A DNA stretch of 64,000 nucleotides from Panorpa germanica (lineage: Eukaryota > Arthropoda > Insecta > Mecoptera > Panorpidae). Made by a program: the position numbers and the translations under genes. Location of the stretch: positions 1,736,001-1,800,000 of the forward strand of contig OY783203.1 in assembly GCA_963678705.1 (NCBI GenBank), read 5' to 3'. A model generated the notes under the pieces. The model was not told where the DNA came from. It saw nothing but the letters and a program-made list of their open reading frames with translations, and ran no database searches. This document shows positions 10,572 through 22,894 of this stretch, piece after piece (positions within the stretch are counted from its first letter, which is position 1; every line of letters begins with the position of its first letter).

Positions 10572-13500
10572 TACATGGACATTTTTTTAAAAAAGAAAAA
10601 TTATTGATTTCTTAATATTTTATGATGCAGTTATATCCATTTATATTTAAGAAGACGAACTGCGTTAAGAAATTTAAAATATCTTAACTATTTTGGATTT
10701 TATAAGGGTTTCTAAAAATTCATGGACCTTATTCTAAAAGAAAAATTATTGATTTCTTAATATTTTTTGATGCAGTTATATCCATTTATATTTAAGAAGA
10801 CGAACTGCGTTAAAAAATTTAAAATATCTTAACTATTTTGGATTTTATAAGGGTTTCTAAAAATTCATGGACCTTATTCTAAAAGAAAAATTATTGATTT
10901 CTTAATATTTTTTGATGCAGTTATATCCATTTATATTTAAGAAGACGAACTGCGTTAAGAAATTTAAAATATGTTAATTATTTTGGATTTTATAAGGGGT
11001 TCCAAAAATTCATGGACCTTTTTCTAAAAGAAAAATTATTGATTTCTTAATATTTTTTGATGCAGTTATATCCATTTATATTTAAGAAGACGAACTGCGT
11101 TAAAAAATTTAAAATATCTTAACTATTTTAGATTTTATAAGGGTTTCTAAAAATTCATGGACCTTATTCTAAAAGAAAAATTATTGATTTCTTAATATTT
11201 TTTGATGCAGTTATATCCATTTATATTTAAGAAGACGAACTTGCTTCAGGAAATTTAAAATATCTTAATTATTTTGGATTTTATAAGGGGTTCTAAAAAT
11301 TCATGGACTTTTTTTTCTAAAAGAAAAATTATTGATTTCTTAATATTTTTTGATGCAGTTATATCCATTTATATTTAAGAAGACGAACTTGCTTTAAGAA
11401 ATTTAAAATATCTTAATTATTTTGGATTTTATAAGGGGTTCTAAAAATTCATGGACTTTTTTTTCTAAAAGAAAAATTATTGATTTCTTAATATTTTTTG
11501 ATGCAGTTATATCCATTTATATTTAAGAAGACGAACTTGCTTTAAGAAATTTAAAATATCTTAATTATTTTGGATTTTATAAGGGGTTCTAAAAATTCAT
11601 GGACTTTTTTTTCTAAAAGAAAAATTATTGATTTCTTAATATTTTTTGATGCAGTTATATCCATTTATATTTAAGAAGACGAACTTGCTTTAAGAAATTT
11701 AAAATATCTTAATTATTTTGGATTTTATAAGGGGTTCTAAAAATTCATGGACTTTTTTTTCTAAAAGAAAAATTATTGATTTCTTAATATTTTTTGATGC
11801 AGTTATATCCATTTATATTTAAGAAGACGAACTTGCTTTAAGAAATTTAAAATATCTTAATTATTTTGGATTTTATAAGGGGTTCTAAAAATTCATGGAC
11901 TTTTTTTTCTAAAAGAAAAATTATTGATTTCTTAATATTTTTTGATGCAGTTATATCCATTTATATTTAAGAAGACGAACTTGCTTTAAGAAATTTAAAA
12001 TATCTTAATTATTTTGGATTTTATAAGGGGTTCTAAAAATTCATGGACTTTTTTTTCTAAAAGAAAAATTATTGATTTCTTAATATTTTTTGATGCAGTT
12101 ATATCCATTTATATTTAAGAAGACGAACTTGCTTTAAGAAATTTAAAATATCTTAATTATTTTGGATTTTATAAGGGGTTCTAAAAATTCATGGACTTTT
12201 TTTTCTAAAAGAAAAATTATTGATTTCTTAATATTTTTTGATGCAGTTATATCCATTTATATTTAAGAAGACGAACTGCGTTAAGAAATTTAAAATATCT
12301 TAATTATTTTGGATTTTATAAGGGGTTCTAAAAATTCATGGACTTTTTTTTCTAAAAGAAAAATTATTGATTTCTTAATATTTTTTGATGCAGTTATATC
12401 CATTTATATTTAAGAAGACGAACTGCGTTAAGAAATTTAAAATATGTTAATTATTTTAAATTTTATAAGGGGTTCTAAAAATTCATGGACTTTTTTTTCT
12501 AAAAGAAAAATTATTGATTTCTTAATATTTTTTGATGCAGTTATATCCATTTATATTTAAGAAGACGAACTACGTTAAAAAATTTAAAATATCTTAACTA
12601 TTTTGGATTTTATAAGGGTTTCTAAAAATTCATGGACCTTTTTCTAAAAGAAAAATTATTGATTTCTTAATATTTTTTGATGCAGTTATATACATTTATA
12701 TTTAAGAAGACGAACTGCGTTAAGAAATTTAAAATATGTTAATTATTTTGGATTTTATAAGGGGTTCTAAAAATTCATGGACCTTTTTCTAAAAGAAAAA
12801 TTATTGATTTCTTAATATTTTTTGATGCAGTTATATACATTTATATTTAAGAAGACGAACTGCGTTAAGAAATTTAAAATATGTTAATTATTTTGGACTT
12901 TATAAGGGGTTCTAAAAATTCATGGACTTTTTTTTCTAAAAGAAAAATTATTGATTTCTTAATATTTTTTGATGCAGTTATATCCATTTATATTTAAGAA
13001 GACGAACTGCGTTAAGAAATTTAAAATATGTTAATTATTTTGGATTTTATAAGGGGTTCTAAAAATTCATGGACTTTTTTTTCTAAAAGAAAAATTATTG
13101 ATTTCTTAATATTTTTTGATGCAGTTATATCCATTTATATTTAAGAAGACGAACTGCGCTAAGAAATTTAAAATATCTTAATTATTTTGGATTTTATAAG
13201 GGGTTCTAAAAATTCATGGACTTTTTTTTCTAAAAGAAAAATTATTGATTTCTTAATATTTTTTGATGCAGTTATATCCATTTATATTTAAGAAGACGAA
13301 CTGCGTTAAGAAATTTAAAATATCTTAATTATTTTGGATTTTATAAGGGGTTCTAAAAATTCATGGACTTTTTTTTCTAAAAGAAAAATTATTGATTTCT
13401 TAATATTTTTTGATGCAGTTATATCCATTTATATTTAAGAAGACGAACTACGTTAAAAAATTTAAAATATCTTAACTATTTTGGATTTTATAAGGGTTTC

Positions 13501-15563
13501 TAAAAATTCATGGACCTTTTTCTAAAAGAAAAATTATTGATTTCTTAATATTTTTTGATGCAGTTATATACATTTATATTTAAGAAGACGAACTGCGTTA
13601 AGAAATTTAAAATATGTTAATTATTTTGGATTTTATAAGGGGTTCTAAAAATTCATGGACTTTTTTTTCTAAAAGAAAAATTATTGATTTCTTAATATTT
13701 TTTGATGCAGTTATATCCATTTATATTTAAGAAGACGAACTGCGTTAAGAAATTTAAAATATCTTAATTATTTTGGATTTTATAAGGGGTTCTAAAAATT
13801 CATGGACCTTTTTCTAAAAGAAAAATTATTGATTTCTTAATATTTTTTGATGCAGTTATATACATTTATATTTAAGAAGACGAACTGCGTTAAGAAATTT
13901 AAAATATCTTAATTATTTTGGATTTTATAAGGGGTTCTAAAAATTCATGGACTTTTTTTTCTAAAAGAAAAATTATTGATTTCTTAATATTTTTTGATGC
14001 AGTTATATCCATTTATATTTAAGAAGACGAACTGCGTTAAGAAATTTAAAATATGTTAATTATTTTGGATTTTATAAGGGGTTCTAAAAATTCATGGACT
14101 TTTTTTCTAAAAGAAAAATTATTGATTTCTTAATATTTTTTGATGCAGTTATATTCATTTATATTTAAGAAGACGAACTACGTTAAAAAATTTAAAATAT
14201 CTTAACTATTTTGGATTTTATAAGGGTTTCTAAAAACTCATGGACCTTTTTCTAAAAGAAAAATTATTGATTTCTTAATATTTTTTGATGCAGTTATATA
14301 CATTTATATTTAAGAAGACGAACTGCTTTAAGAAATTTAAAATATGTTAATTATTTTGGATTTTATAAGGGGTTCTAAAAATTCATGGACTTTTTTTTCT
14401 AAAAGAAAAATTATTGATTTCTTAATATTTTTTGATGCAGTTATATCCATTTATATTTAAGAAGACGAACTGCGTTAAGAAATTTAAAATATGTTAATTA
14501 TTTTGGATTTTATAAGGGGTTCTAAAAATTCATGGACTTTTTTTTCTAAAAGAAAAATTATTGATTTCTTAATATTTTTTGATGCAGTTATATCCATTTA
14601 TATTTAAGAAGACGAACTGCGTTAAGAAATTTAAAATATCTTAATTTTTTTGGATTTTATAAGGGGTTCTAAAAATTCATGGACTTTTTTTTCTAAAAGA
14701 AAAATTATTGATTTCTTAATATTTTTTGATGCAGTTATATCCATTTATATTTAAGAAGACGAACTGCGTTAAGAAATTTAAAATATCTTAATTATTTTGG
14801 ATTTTATAAGGGGTTCTAAAAATTCATGGACTTTTTTTTTAAAAGAAAAATTATTGATTTCTTAATATTTTTTGATGCAGTTATATCCATTTATATTTAA
14901 GAAGACGAACTGCGTTAAGAAATTTAAAATATCTTAATTATTTTGGATTTTATAAGGGGTTCTAAAAATTCATGGACTTTTTTTTCTAAAAGAAAAATTA
15001 TTGATTTCTTAATATTTTTTGATGCAGTTATATCCATTTATATTTAAGAAGACGAACTGCGTTAAGAAATTTAAAATATCTTAATTATTTTGGATTTTAT
15101 AAGGGGTTCTAAAAATTCATGGACTTTTTTTTCTAAAAGAAAAATTATTGATTTCTTAATATTTTTTGATGCAGTTATATCCATTTATATTTAAGAAGAC
15201 GAACTGCGTTAAGAAATTTAAATTATGTTAATTATTTTGGATTTTATAAGGGGTTCTAAAAATTCATGGACTTTTTTTTCTAAAAGAAAAATTATTGATT
15301 TCTTAATATTTTTTGATGCAGTTATATCCATTTATATTTAAGAAGACGAACTGCGTTAAAAAATTTAAAATATCTTAACATTTGAGGATTTTATAAGGGA
15401 TTCTAAAAATTCATGGACTTTTTTTAAAAAGAAAAATTATTGATTTCTTAACATTTTTTGATGCAGTTATATTTATTTATATTTAAGAAGACGAACTGCG
15501 TATAAAAATTTGAAATATCTTAACTATTATGAATTTTAGAAAGGGTTCTAAAAATACATGGAC
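10572..15563 (+). repeat. Satellite array, forward-oriented block (about 34 units)
   Basis: Tandem units of 145-148 bp run without interruption. Successive occurrences of ttattgattt fall at 10601, 10746, 10891, 11036, 11181, 11329, 11477 and 11625, giving periods of 145 and then 148. The most conserved part of the unit is gatgcagttatatccattt followed by atatttaagaagacgaact. Variable points are the bases after gaact (gcgttaa, tgctttaa, acgttaaa) and the length of the T-run before ctaaaag. A run of near-identical tgctttaa units at about 11240-12140 shows local amplification. The acgttaaa subtype recurs at 12571, 13449 and 14179, spacings of about six and five units, so there is higher-order structure. 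There is no coding frame. Confidence 0.97.
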
Positions 15564-15581
15564 ACGATAAGGGACCTCTTG
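15564..15581. other. Inversion junction of the satellite array
   Basis: The last forward unit stops just after a variant of ttcatggac. Within about 8 bases the complementary orientation begins, as a diverged gaaccccttataaaatcc. The two arms meet in the same part of the unit, so the array is nearly a perfect mirror at unit level with almost no spacer. No other sequence is inserted. Confidence 0.85.
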
Positions 15582-18500
15582 TAAAATCCAAAATAGTAAA
15601 GATATTTCAATTTTTTTAACGCAGTTCGTCTTCTTAAATATAAATGGATATAACTGCATCAAAAAATATTAAGAATTCAATAATTTTTCTTTTTGAAAAA
15701 AAAGTCCATGAATTTTTAGAATCCTTTATAAAATCTAAAATGGTTAAGATATTTTAAATTTTTTAATGCAGTTCGTCTTCTTAAATATAAATGGATATAA
15801 CTGCATCAAAAAATATTAAGAACTCAATAATTTTTCTTTTTGAAAAAAAAGTCCATGAATTTTTAGAATCCTTTATAAAATCTAAAATGGTTAAGATATT
15901 TTAAATTTTTTAATGCAGTTCGTCTTCTTAAATATAAATGGATATAATTGCATCAAAAAATATTAAGAATTCAATAATTTTTCTTTTTGAAAAAAAAGTC
16001 CATGAATTTTTAGAATCCTTTATAAAATCTAAAATGGTTAAGATATTTTAAATTTTTTAATGCAGTTCGTCTTCTTAAATATAAATGGATATAACTGCAT
16101 GAAATAATATTAAGAAATCAATAATTTTTCTTTCAGAAAAAAAAGTCCATGAATTTTTAGAACCCCTTATAAAATCCAAAATAATTAAGATATTTTAAAT
16201 TTCTTAACGCAGTTCGTCTTCTTAAATATAAATGGATATAACTGCATCAAAAAATATTAAGAAATCAATAATTTTTCTTTTAGAAAAAAAAGTCCATGAA
16301 TTTTTAGAACCCCTTATAAAATCCAAAATAATTAAGATATTTTAAATTTCTTAACGCAGTTCGTCTTCTTAAATATAAATGGATATAACTGCATCAAAAA
16401 ATATTAAGAAATCAATAATTTTTCTTTTAGAAAAAAAAGTCCATGAATTTTTAGAACCCCTTATAAAATCCAAAATAATTAAGATATTTTAAATTTCTTA
16501 ACGCAGTTCGTCTTCTTAAATATAAATGGATATAACTGCATCAAAAAATATTAAGAAATCAATAATTTTTCTTTTAGAAGAAAAAGTCCATGAATTTTTA
16601 GAACCCCTTATAAAATCCAAAATAATTAAGATATTTTAAATTTCTTAACGCAGTTCGTCTTCTTAAATATAAATGGATATAACTGCATCAAAAAATATTA
16701 AGAAATCAATAATTTTTCTTTTAGAAAAAAAAGTCCATGAATTTTTAGAACCCCTTATAAAATCCAAAATAATTAAGATATTTTAAATTTCTTAACGCAG
16801 TTCGTCTTCTTAAATATAAATGGATATAACTGCATCAAAAAATGTTAAGAAATCAATAATTTTTCTTTTTAAAAAAAGTCCATGAATTATTAGAATCCCT
16901 TATAAAATCCTCAAATGTTAAGATATTTTAAATTTTTTAACGCAGTTCGTCTTCTTAAATATAAATGGATATAACTGCATCAAAAAATATTAAGAAATCA
17001 ATAATTTTTTTTTTAGAAAAAAAAGTCCATGAATTTTTAGAACCCCTTATAAAATCCAAAATAATTAAGATATTTTAAATTTCTTAACGCAGTTCGTCTT
17101 CTTAAATATAAATGGATATAACTGCATCAAAAAATATTAAGAAATCAATAATTTTTTTTTTAGAAAAAAAAGTCCATGAATTTTTAGAACCCCTTATAAA
17201 ATCCAAAATAATTAACATATTTAAAATTTCTTAACGCAGTTCGTCTTCTTAAATATAAATGGATATAACTGCATCAAAAAATGTTAAGAAATCAATAATT
17301 TTTCTTTTTAAAAAAAGTCCATGAATTTTTAGAATCCCTTATAAAATCCTCAAATGTTAAGATATTTTAAATTTTTTAACGCAGTTCGTCTTCTTAAATA
17401 TAAATGGATATAACTGCATCAAAAAATATTAAGAAATCAATAATTTTTCTTTTAGAAAAAAAAAGTCCATGAATTTTTGGAACCCCTTATAAAATCCAAA
17501 ATAATTAACATATTTTAAATTTCTTAACGCAGTTCGTCTTCTTAAATATAATTGGATATAACTGCATCAAAAAATATTAAGAAATCAATAATTTTTCTTT
17601 TAGAAAAAAAAGTCCATGAATTTTTAGAACCCCTTATAAAATCCAAAATAATTAAGATATTTTAAATTTCTTAACGCAGTTCGTCTTCTTAAATATAAAT
17701 GGATATAACTGCATCAAAAAATATTAAGAAATCAATAATTTTCCTTTTTTAAAAAAAAGTCCATGAATTTTTAGAACCCCTTATAAAATCCAAAAAAAAT
17801 TAAGATATTTTAAATTTCTTAACGCAGTTCGTCTTCTTAAATATAAATGGATATAACTGCATCAAAAAATATTAAGAAATCAATAATTTTTCTTTTTTAA
17901 AAAAAAGTCCATGAATTTTTAGAACCCCTTATAAAATCCAAAATAATTAAGATATTTTAAATTTCTTAACGCAGTTCGTCTTCTTAAATATAAATGGATA
18001 TAACTGCATCAAAAAATGTTAAGAAATCAATAATTTTGCTTTTTAAAAAAAGTCCATGAATTTTTAGAATCCCTTATAAAATCCTCAAATGTTAAGATAT
18101 TTTAAATTTCTTAACGCAGTTCGTCTTCTTAAATATAAATGGATATAACTGCATCAAAAAATATTAGGAAATCAATAATTTTTCTTTTAGAAAAAAAAGT
18201 CCATGAATTTTTAGAACCCCTTATAAAATCCAAAATAATTAAGATATTTTAAATTTCTTAACGCAGTTCGTCTTCTTAAATATAAATGGATATAACTGCA
18301 TCAAGAAATATTAAGAAATCAATAATTTTCCTTTTTTAAAAAAAAGTCCATGAATTTTTAGAACCCCTTATAAAATCCAAAATAGTTAAGATATTTTAAA
18401 TTTCTTAACGCAGTTTGTCTTCTTAAATATAAATGGATATAACTGCATCAAAAAATATTAAGAAATCAATAATTTTTCTTTTACAAAAAAAGTCCATGAA

Positions 18501-18999
18501 TTTTTAGAACCCCTTATAAAATCCAAAATAATTAATATATTTTAAATTTCTTAACGCAGTTCGTCTTCTTAAATATAAATGGATATAACTGCATCAAAAA
18601 ATATTAAGAAATCAATAATTTTTCTTTTTTAAAAAAAGTCCATGAATTTTTAGAACCCCTTATAAAATCCAAAATAGTCAAGATATTTCAAATTTTTAAC
18701 GCAGTTCGTCTTTTTAAATATAAATGAATATAACTGCATCAAAAAATATTAAGAAATCAATAATTTTTCTTTTAGAAAAAAAAGTCCATGAATTTTTAGA
18801 ATCCTTTATAAAATCTAAAATAGTTAAGATATTTTAAATATTTTAAAACAGTTCGTCTTCTTTAACATAATTGGATATAACTGCATCAAAAAATATTAAG
18901 AAATCAAAAATTTTTGTTTTTAAAAAAAGGTCCATGAGTTTTTAAAACCCATTATAAAATCCACATATATTAAGATATTTCAAATTTATTAACACAGTT
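15571..18999 (-). repeat. Satellite array, reverse-oriented block (about 23 units)
   Basis: This is the same satellite on the opposite strand. The motif ttcgtc recurs at 15625, 15772, 15919, 16066 and 16213, a strict 147 bp period. Three consecutive near-identical units at about 15630-16080 form a local subtype (gaatcctttataaaatct). Five units at 16140-16800 match the major forward type, so the two arms have been homogenised together. A subtype marked by atcctcaaatgttaag occurs at about 16907, 17345 and 18080, spacings of three and five units. It also occurs once in the forward block near 15375. Units become more diverged toward the right edge (18840-18999). Confidence 0.97.
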
Positions 19000-21900
19000 A
19001 ACTATATCAGTAATTTTCAATGATCCTGTCGGCCACAGACTCTTGGCGCATACATACTTCTTAGCAGCGTTAGTCTCGTTATTTAATTAGCAGTACCTCG
19101 TGTATAAAATTTAGGCTTGCTACTAACACAGTTACACTATTTAGTCTCCAAATTTCAGCTTTACTAAATTGACTTAGTTCTGTGGGTTTTGGGATATTAT
19201 TCTATGTATAACAGAGCACAATACTCTCAAGTATCTTTACTGACAGCGGCTTACCATCCCCTCCACACTCCAATGCAGGTGCCAGTGTTTTTATTATCCC
19301 TCGACATCAGCTGCTAATTGAATTTACATGTGCAAATAAATATGCATATGTGGTATCCGCATCCGGATCCAGTACGTAGATTCGTGAACCAACTGAATTA
19401 ATATATAATATTAACACGCGTGCGCTACATTTGAAATGATGCGTCAAATGTACAAGTAAAGTGCTTTGTTTCTTGACGAATGACGACGCGGCCGACGCCG
19501 ACGCTGACGCCGTGGACGATGAAGAGTAGCAGCCATCCAACCAAACAACCATTTCATTCTATTAACAAAATGCCTAACCCTCTTCGGCTCCTTCTACCAT
19601 ATACCCTTGTTTGGTTTATTTACATATGCTGGTTGTGTGGAAAGGGTTAATGTGGTGTTTTAGGATAGAATCATGTTTATACAAAATAACAGTGGTTCAG
19701 TTCAGTTCCGTGGAACAACAGTAGCTTTCTAATGTCAAGCTATTCTCATATGGTGTACTATACGTTTAATAGATTCTAAAACAAATAATGGAGGAGTCAA
19801 CATTGTAAATAGCTTTGTAGCGAAGTAACAAAGCTAAAACGATGATTAGCATAGGAACAAAACACATTTTCATAGAAATGACAATGTTAAGTTCCTTCAA
19901 ACATAACGCCTACGGTTTCTTTTTGATTACTTAAAATATAGACCCTGCTCTACTGGAGATTCTAAGCACTATTTCTTCATTAACTGTGGGTACATCCAGA
20001 TCCCGAAGTATTATGTTATTAGGAACAAACTATAATGCATTTGTGACAGTCCTTAGCATTATAGACTACTTAAACATCCAAAGAATTTGGCCAGCTGTCT
20101 AATGTCCAATAATTCCGTAGTACGCAGACTAAAGAAAAAGTACCTCAGGACCTATTAACCAACTAATCAGAATCTAGAATCTATAGAAATTGAGGGATGA
20201 GTGGATGGGCACACCCCGCGCAAAACACTTTATTATTTTTACGTACCTACCACTAAATGTCCTCTAAACAGGACAGATTGTAATAATCTATAGAAATCAA
20301 ATTAAAAAAAATATTGGGATTCGGAAACGATCCCGGCTACAAAAGATCAAAATATTTAAATTAAAGAATCACTTGATATTACGGCGACTTCAACATGCGA
20401 TATTCATTTAACTCTACAAACTCTTAAAACACTACAAGGCGTCAGATCTTATTACTTATTGATCCACCATCGTAAGTAACCTCTAAACATATTTTATGTA
20501 TTTACTTTTACAGCAAATGAAAGCTAAATAATTACGCAAAATGTTATATTTACTTAAAATTACATAGTTATATATTTACAATAACCTAAATAAAAATTTT
20601 AATGTACAATAAACAAATAAAAATGTCTTGAAATTAAAATACAAAAAATTCAATTATAACCATACAATCAATATGTATACATTTTTGCTGTTTTGCGAAT
20701 ATTAATAAAAACGTTATTTTGTGACTCATGGAAGGTTTCTTTTGTTGTGAATATTCCGTCTAAAAATATGTGGAGTAGATTTGTGGGAGCAGTCTTTATT
20801 TTAGAGATACTCTTGGATATATTTACTCAGTTGTTACAACTTCAGATAGAATTATCAAAGGTACAATTATAGTAAAGTTTTTATTTAGAAATCCATACAA
20901 TAGTTACAATGGCACAGTCGATAAAAAGAAGTTACTTAAGTAGACTTCCACAAAGTGCTATTGATTGCACACACAAAGACTTGGACGTAGCTAAAAGACT
21001 CGTGGTCCATATTCCGTAGCTCCGTAGTTTCTAGTTCAGATCACAAACGTCTACGTTTATTCACGAGAACACAAGTACGCACCCCCATCACCCATCGACT
21101 CTCCACCCAAATCCACCCTGGCGTCCCGACGTTCAGGCGTCCCGACATCCCTATTGAGACATTTAGACCCATTCCCATAAATCACATTCACTACCACAGC
21201 GCATCGAAACTTTCTAAAAACTGCACCGTAATATCAGATACACTCACGTTGAGTAGAATATCTCGTTCTTTAACAAATTATCTCTGTTTAAACGAGCGCG
21301 AACATTCCTCTGAGTTTATTCGTGCTCTTTGCTAATTGTCAGATTCATATGCTTTGTTGTGTGTTTGTTAGTTACTGCCACTAGAGCGTGTACGGTACCA
21401 CGAATATTAAACATTCGTACGAGAACACCTGTCTTAGAATATAAAGAATTCTCATATTTATACTTCCTTATCCTTCACACACTAATGGACAAAAATTACG
21501 GTTTTCTTTTTGACATGACATTGAAATGAATTAATTCAAAAATTATACTACGTTTTTCTTTTAACCTATATTTCTAACCTATAAAAATGACATGTAGAAG
21601 TAATTAAAAAAAACTTTAAATGTACTTCTATGTAAAGAAAAAAGAGTAAAAAAGATATCTCCAATACTTTTGGTTTTATGATTTTTGAAGTTCCCGCGCC
21701 GCACCCTTTATAACCCTGTACTAAACTGAAAGTAAATTATTTTGGAAGTGAAAATAGTGGGCAACCGTGGTAGTATACTATGTGTAAGATCATTTATCTT
21801 ATTTAGCGAGGAGAACATTGAATAATTGATAAGGATGAATAGTAAGAATAGGTTAATTTATGTGCCATGTGTGTAAATTATAGCATTTTCTGTTATTTCT

Positions 21901-22060
21901 TCTGCTTCTGCCCTGTGAGAATACAAAAGAGTTGTAACTTTATATTTCACATTTTTGTATTTCTTTCGACTTTAATCGGAGTTTGTTATACAGCATTTAG
22001 TTTTATTACTTTTATAAATATTTAACGGTGTTTAGCCTATTGAAATTGTGATTCGTAATG
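19000..22060. other. Noncoding DNA right of the satellite
   Basis: No gene recognised. A GC-rich stretch at 19485-19520 repeats gacgc/gccgac-like units and gives a low-complexity Ser/Ala run on the minus strand (19307-19552), which is not convincing as a protein. A cytosine-rich segment at 21070-21160 holds a short direct repeat of ggcgtcccgac. The rest is AT-rich and featureless. Confidence 0.4.
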
Positions 22061-22318
22061 TAATTTATTTATCGCCGCTCTATTTCCGATGCTGAGTTCT
22101 ATCACCGACGATCTCCTACAATTATTGGCAGTATATGCGGACCTTGTATATGCGGGCTACACCTCTGCGTAATAAGTTTATAATATTTGTGAGCTCTCAC
22201 ATCATCAATTAAATTTTGATATCAATCAAACCCAGAAAATATAGCTCTAGTTCGAGATCGAACCGAAGACACAGTTGTGTGGCATCAAGTATCAACGCTC
22301 TCGACCACTGTGCTGTCA
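22061..22318 (-). mobile_element. tRNA-derived SINE, near full length
   Basis: Read on the minus strand it has the tRNA-like head (rc of gctctcgaccactgtg with a B-box variant at about 22253-22264), then the block rc of tgatatcaatcaaaccc. It then has the body with the complement of ctatttccgatgctgag and tcaccgacgatctcc. The order and length match the copy at 24376-24632, so this is an older, nearly complete copy. Confidence 0.75.
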
Positions 22319-22333
22319 TATAAAGAGTTTTAA

Positions 22334-22400
22334 GACGACACAGTGAGCGAGAGCATTGATGCTCGACGCTGACTGCTGTGTCTTCCAGTTTGGTGACACC
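22334..22400 (+). mobile_element. SINE head fragment, head-to-head with the preceding copy
   Basis: The block gacacagtgagcgagagcat, then gatgctcgacgctgac and tgctgtgtcttcc, matches the SINE head in forward orientation. The B box is replaced by unrelated sequence. With the reverse copy that ends at about 22318 it forms a head-to-head pair separated by about 15 bases. Confidence 0.65.
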
Positions 22401-22430
22401 ACGACATGAAAAAAACTGCAAACATAGTAA

Positions 22431-22860
22431 GGCCGTCTGCACACGGGTCGACTAATTGCAAACTAACCGAGCATAGAAGTTTCCAACGAAAACGAAAAAC
22501 GACCCTTGTCGAGTCATGTTTCGTGACTCTATAGAATTTTTAACAATAGCATAATAGGGGATTTTATTGTGTCGTATTATGAGGTATATGTACGTATGTA
22601 TGTATTTAAATACATTTGAAAAGTATTTGTCCACATCACTGCTCATAATGTCACCATCAATAGCACACAACGTAATTGCCTTGCGACTAAAAAAAAAATA
22701 GTCGCTCAAAACCAATATCAAATCAGTTTAGTTTCATTCGTGCAGTATGTGTTCTCTCACTCGTATCCACGTGCGTTCTCTCACTAACAACACAGTTGCA
22801 TTCTCATTTGGTTCGGGAAGATCTGGGCTAAAGTTTTCAATCAGTCGACCCATGTGCGGT
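22431..22860 (+). mobile_element. Harbinger-like MITE, copy 1 (right tip damaged)
   Basis: The left end reads ggccgtctgcacacgggtcg after a TAA. The right end (tcagtcgacccatgtgcgg) is its inverted complement with mismatches, giving terminal inverted repeats of about 28 bp. Internal blocks ggggattttattgtgtcgta, gttctctcactcgta and ggttcgg are shared with 61.4 and 62.5-63.3 kb. There is no transposase frame; the 89-codon frame at 22452-22721 (-) is a by-product. Class is inferred from the 3 bp TTA duplication of the copy at 62508. The right tip after gtgcgg is replaced by an AT-rich hairpin. Confidence 0.7.
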
Positions 22861-22861
22861 A

Positions 22862-22890
22862 TATATTAGATATTTTTTTTATCTAATATA
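22862..22890. other. Perfect AT hairpin at MITE edge
   Basis: Eleven bases, tatattagata, are followed by seven T and the exact complement tatctaatata. It lies where the right tip of the MITE should be. It may be a rearrangement scar or simply a low-complexity palindrome. Confidence 0.6.
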
Positions 22891-22894
22891 TTTC

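Noticed and set aside
10572..18999. CRISPR-like array
   Set aside because: The units are contiguous 145-148 bp repeats without unique spacers, in a eukaryotic genome; this is a satellite.
19307..19552. 81-codon Ser/Ala-rich minus-strand frame
   Set aside because: The Ser/Ala run comes from a short GC-rich simple repeat and the rest is unremarkable.
22452..22721. 89-codon minus-strand protein
   Set aside because: Lies wholly inside the Harbinger-like MITE and starts and ends at repeat features.
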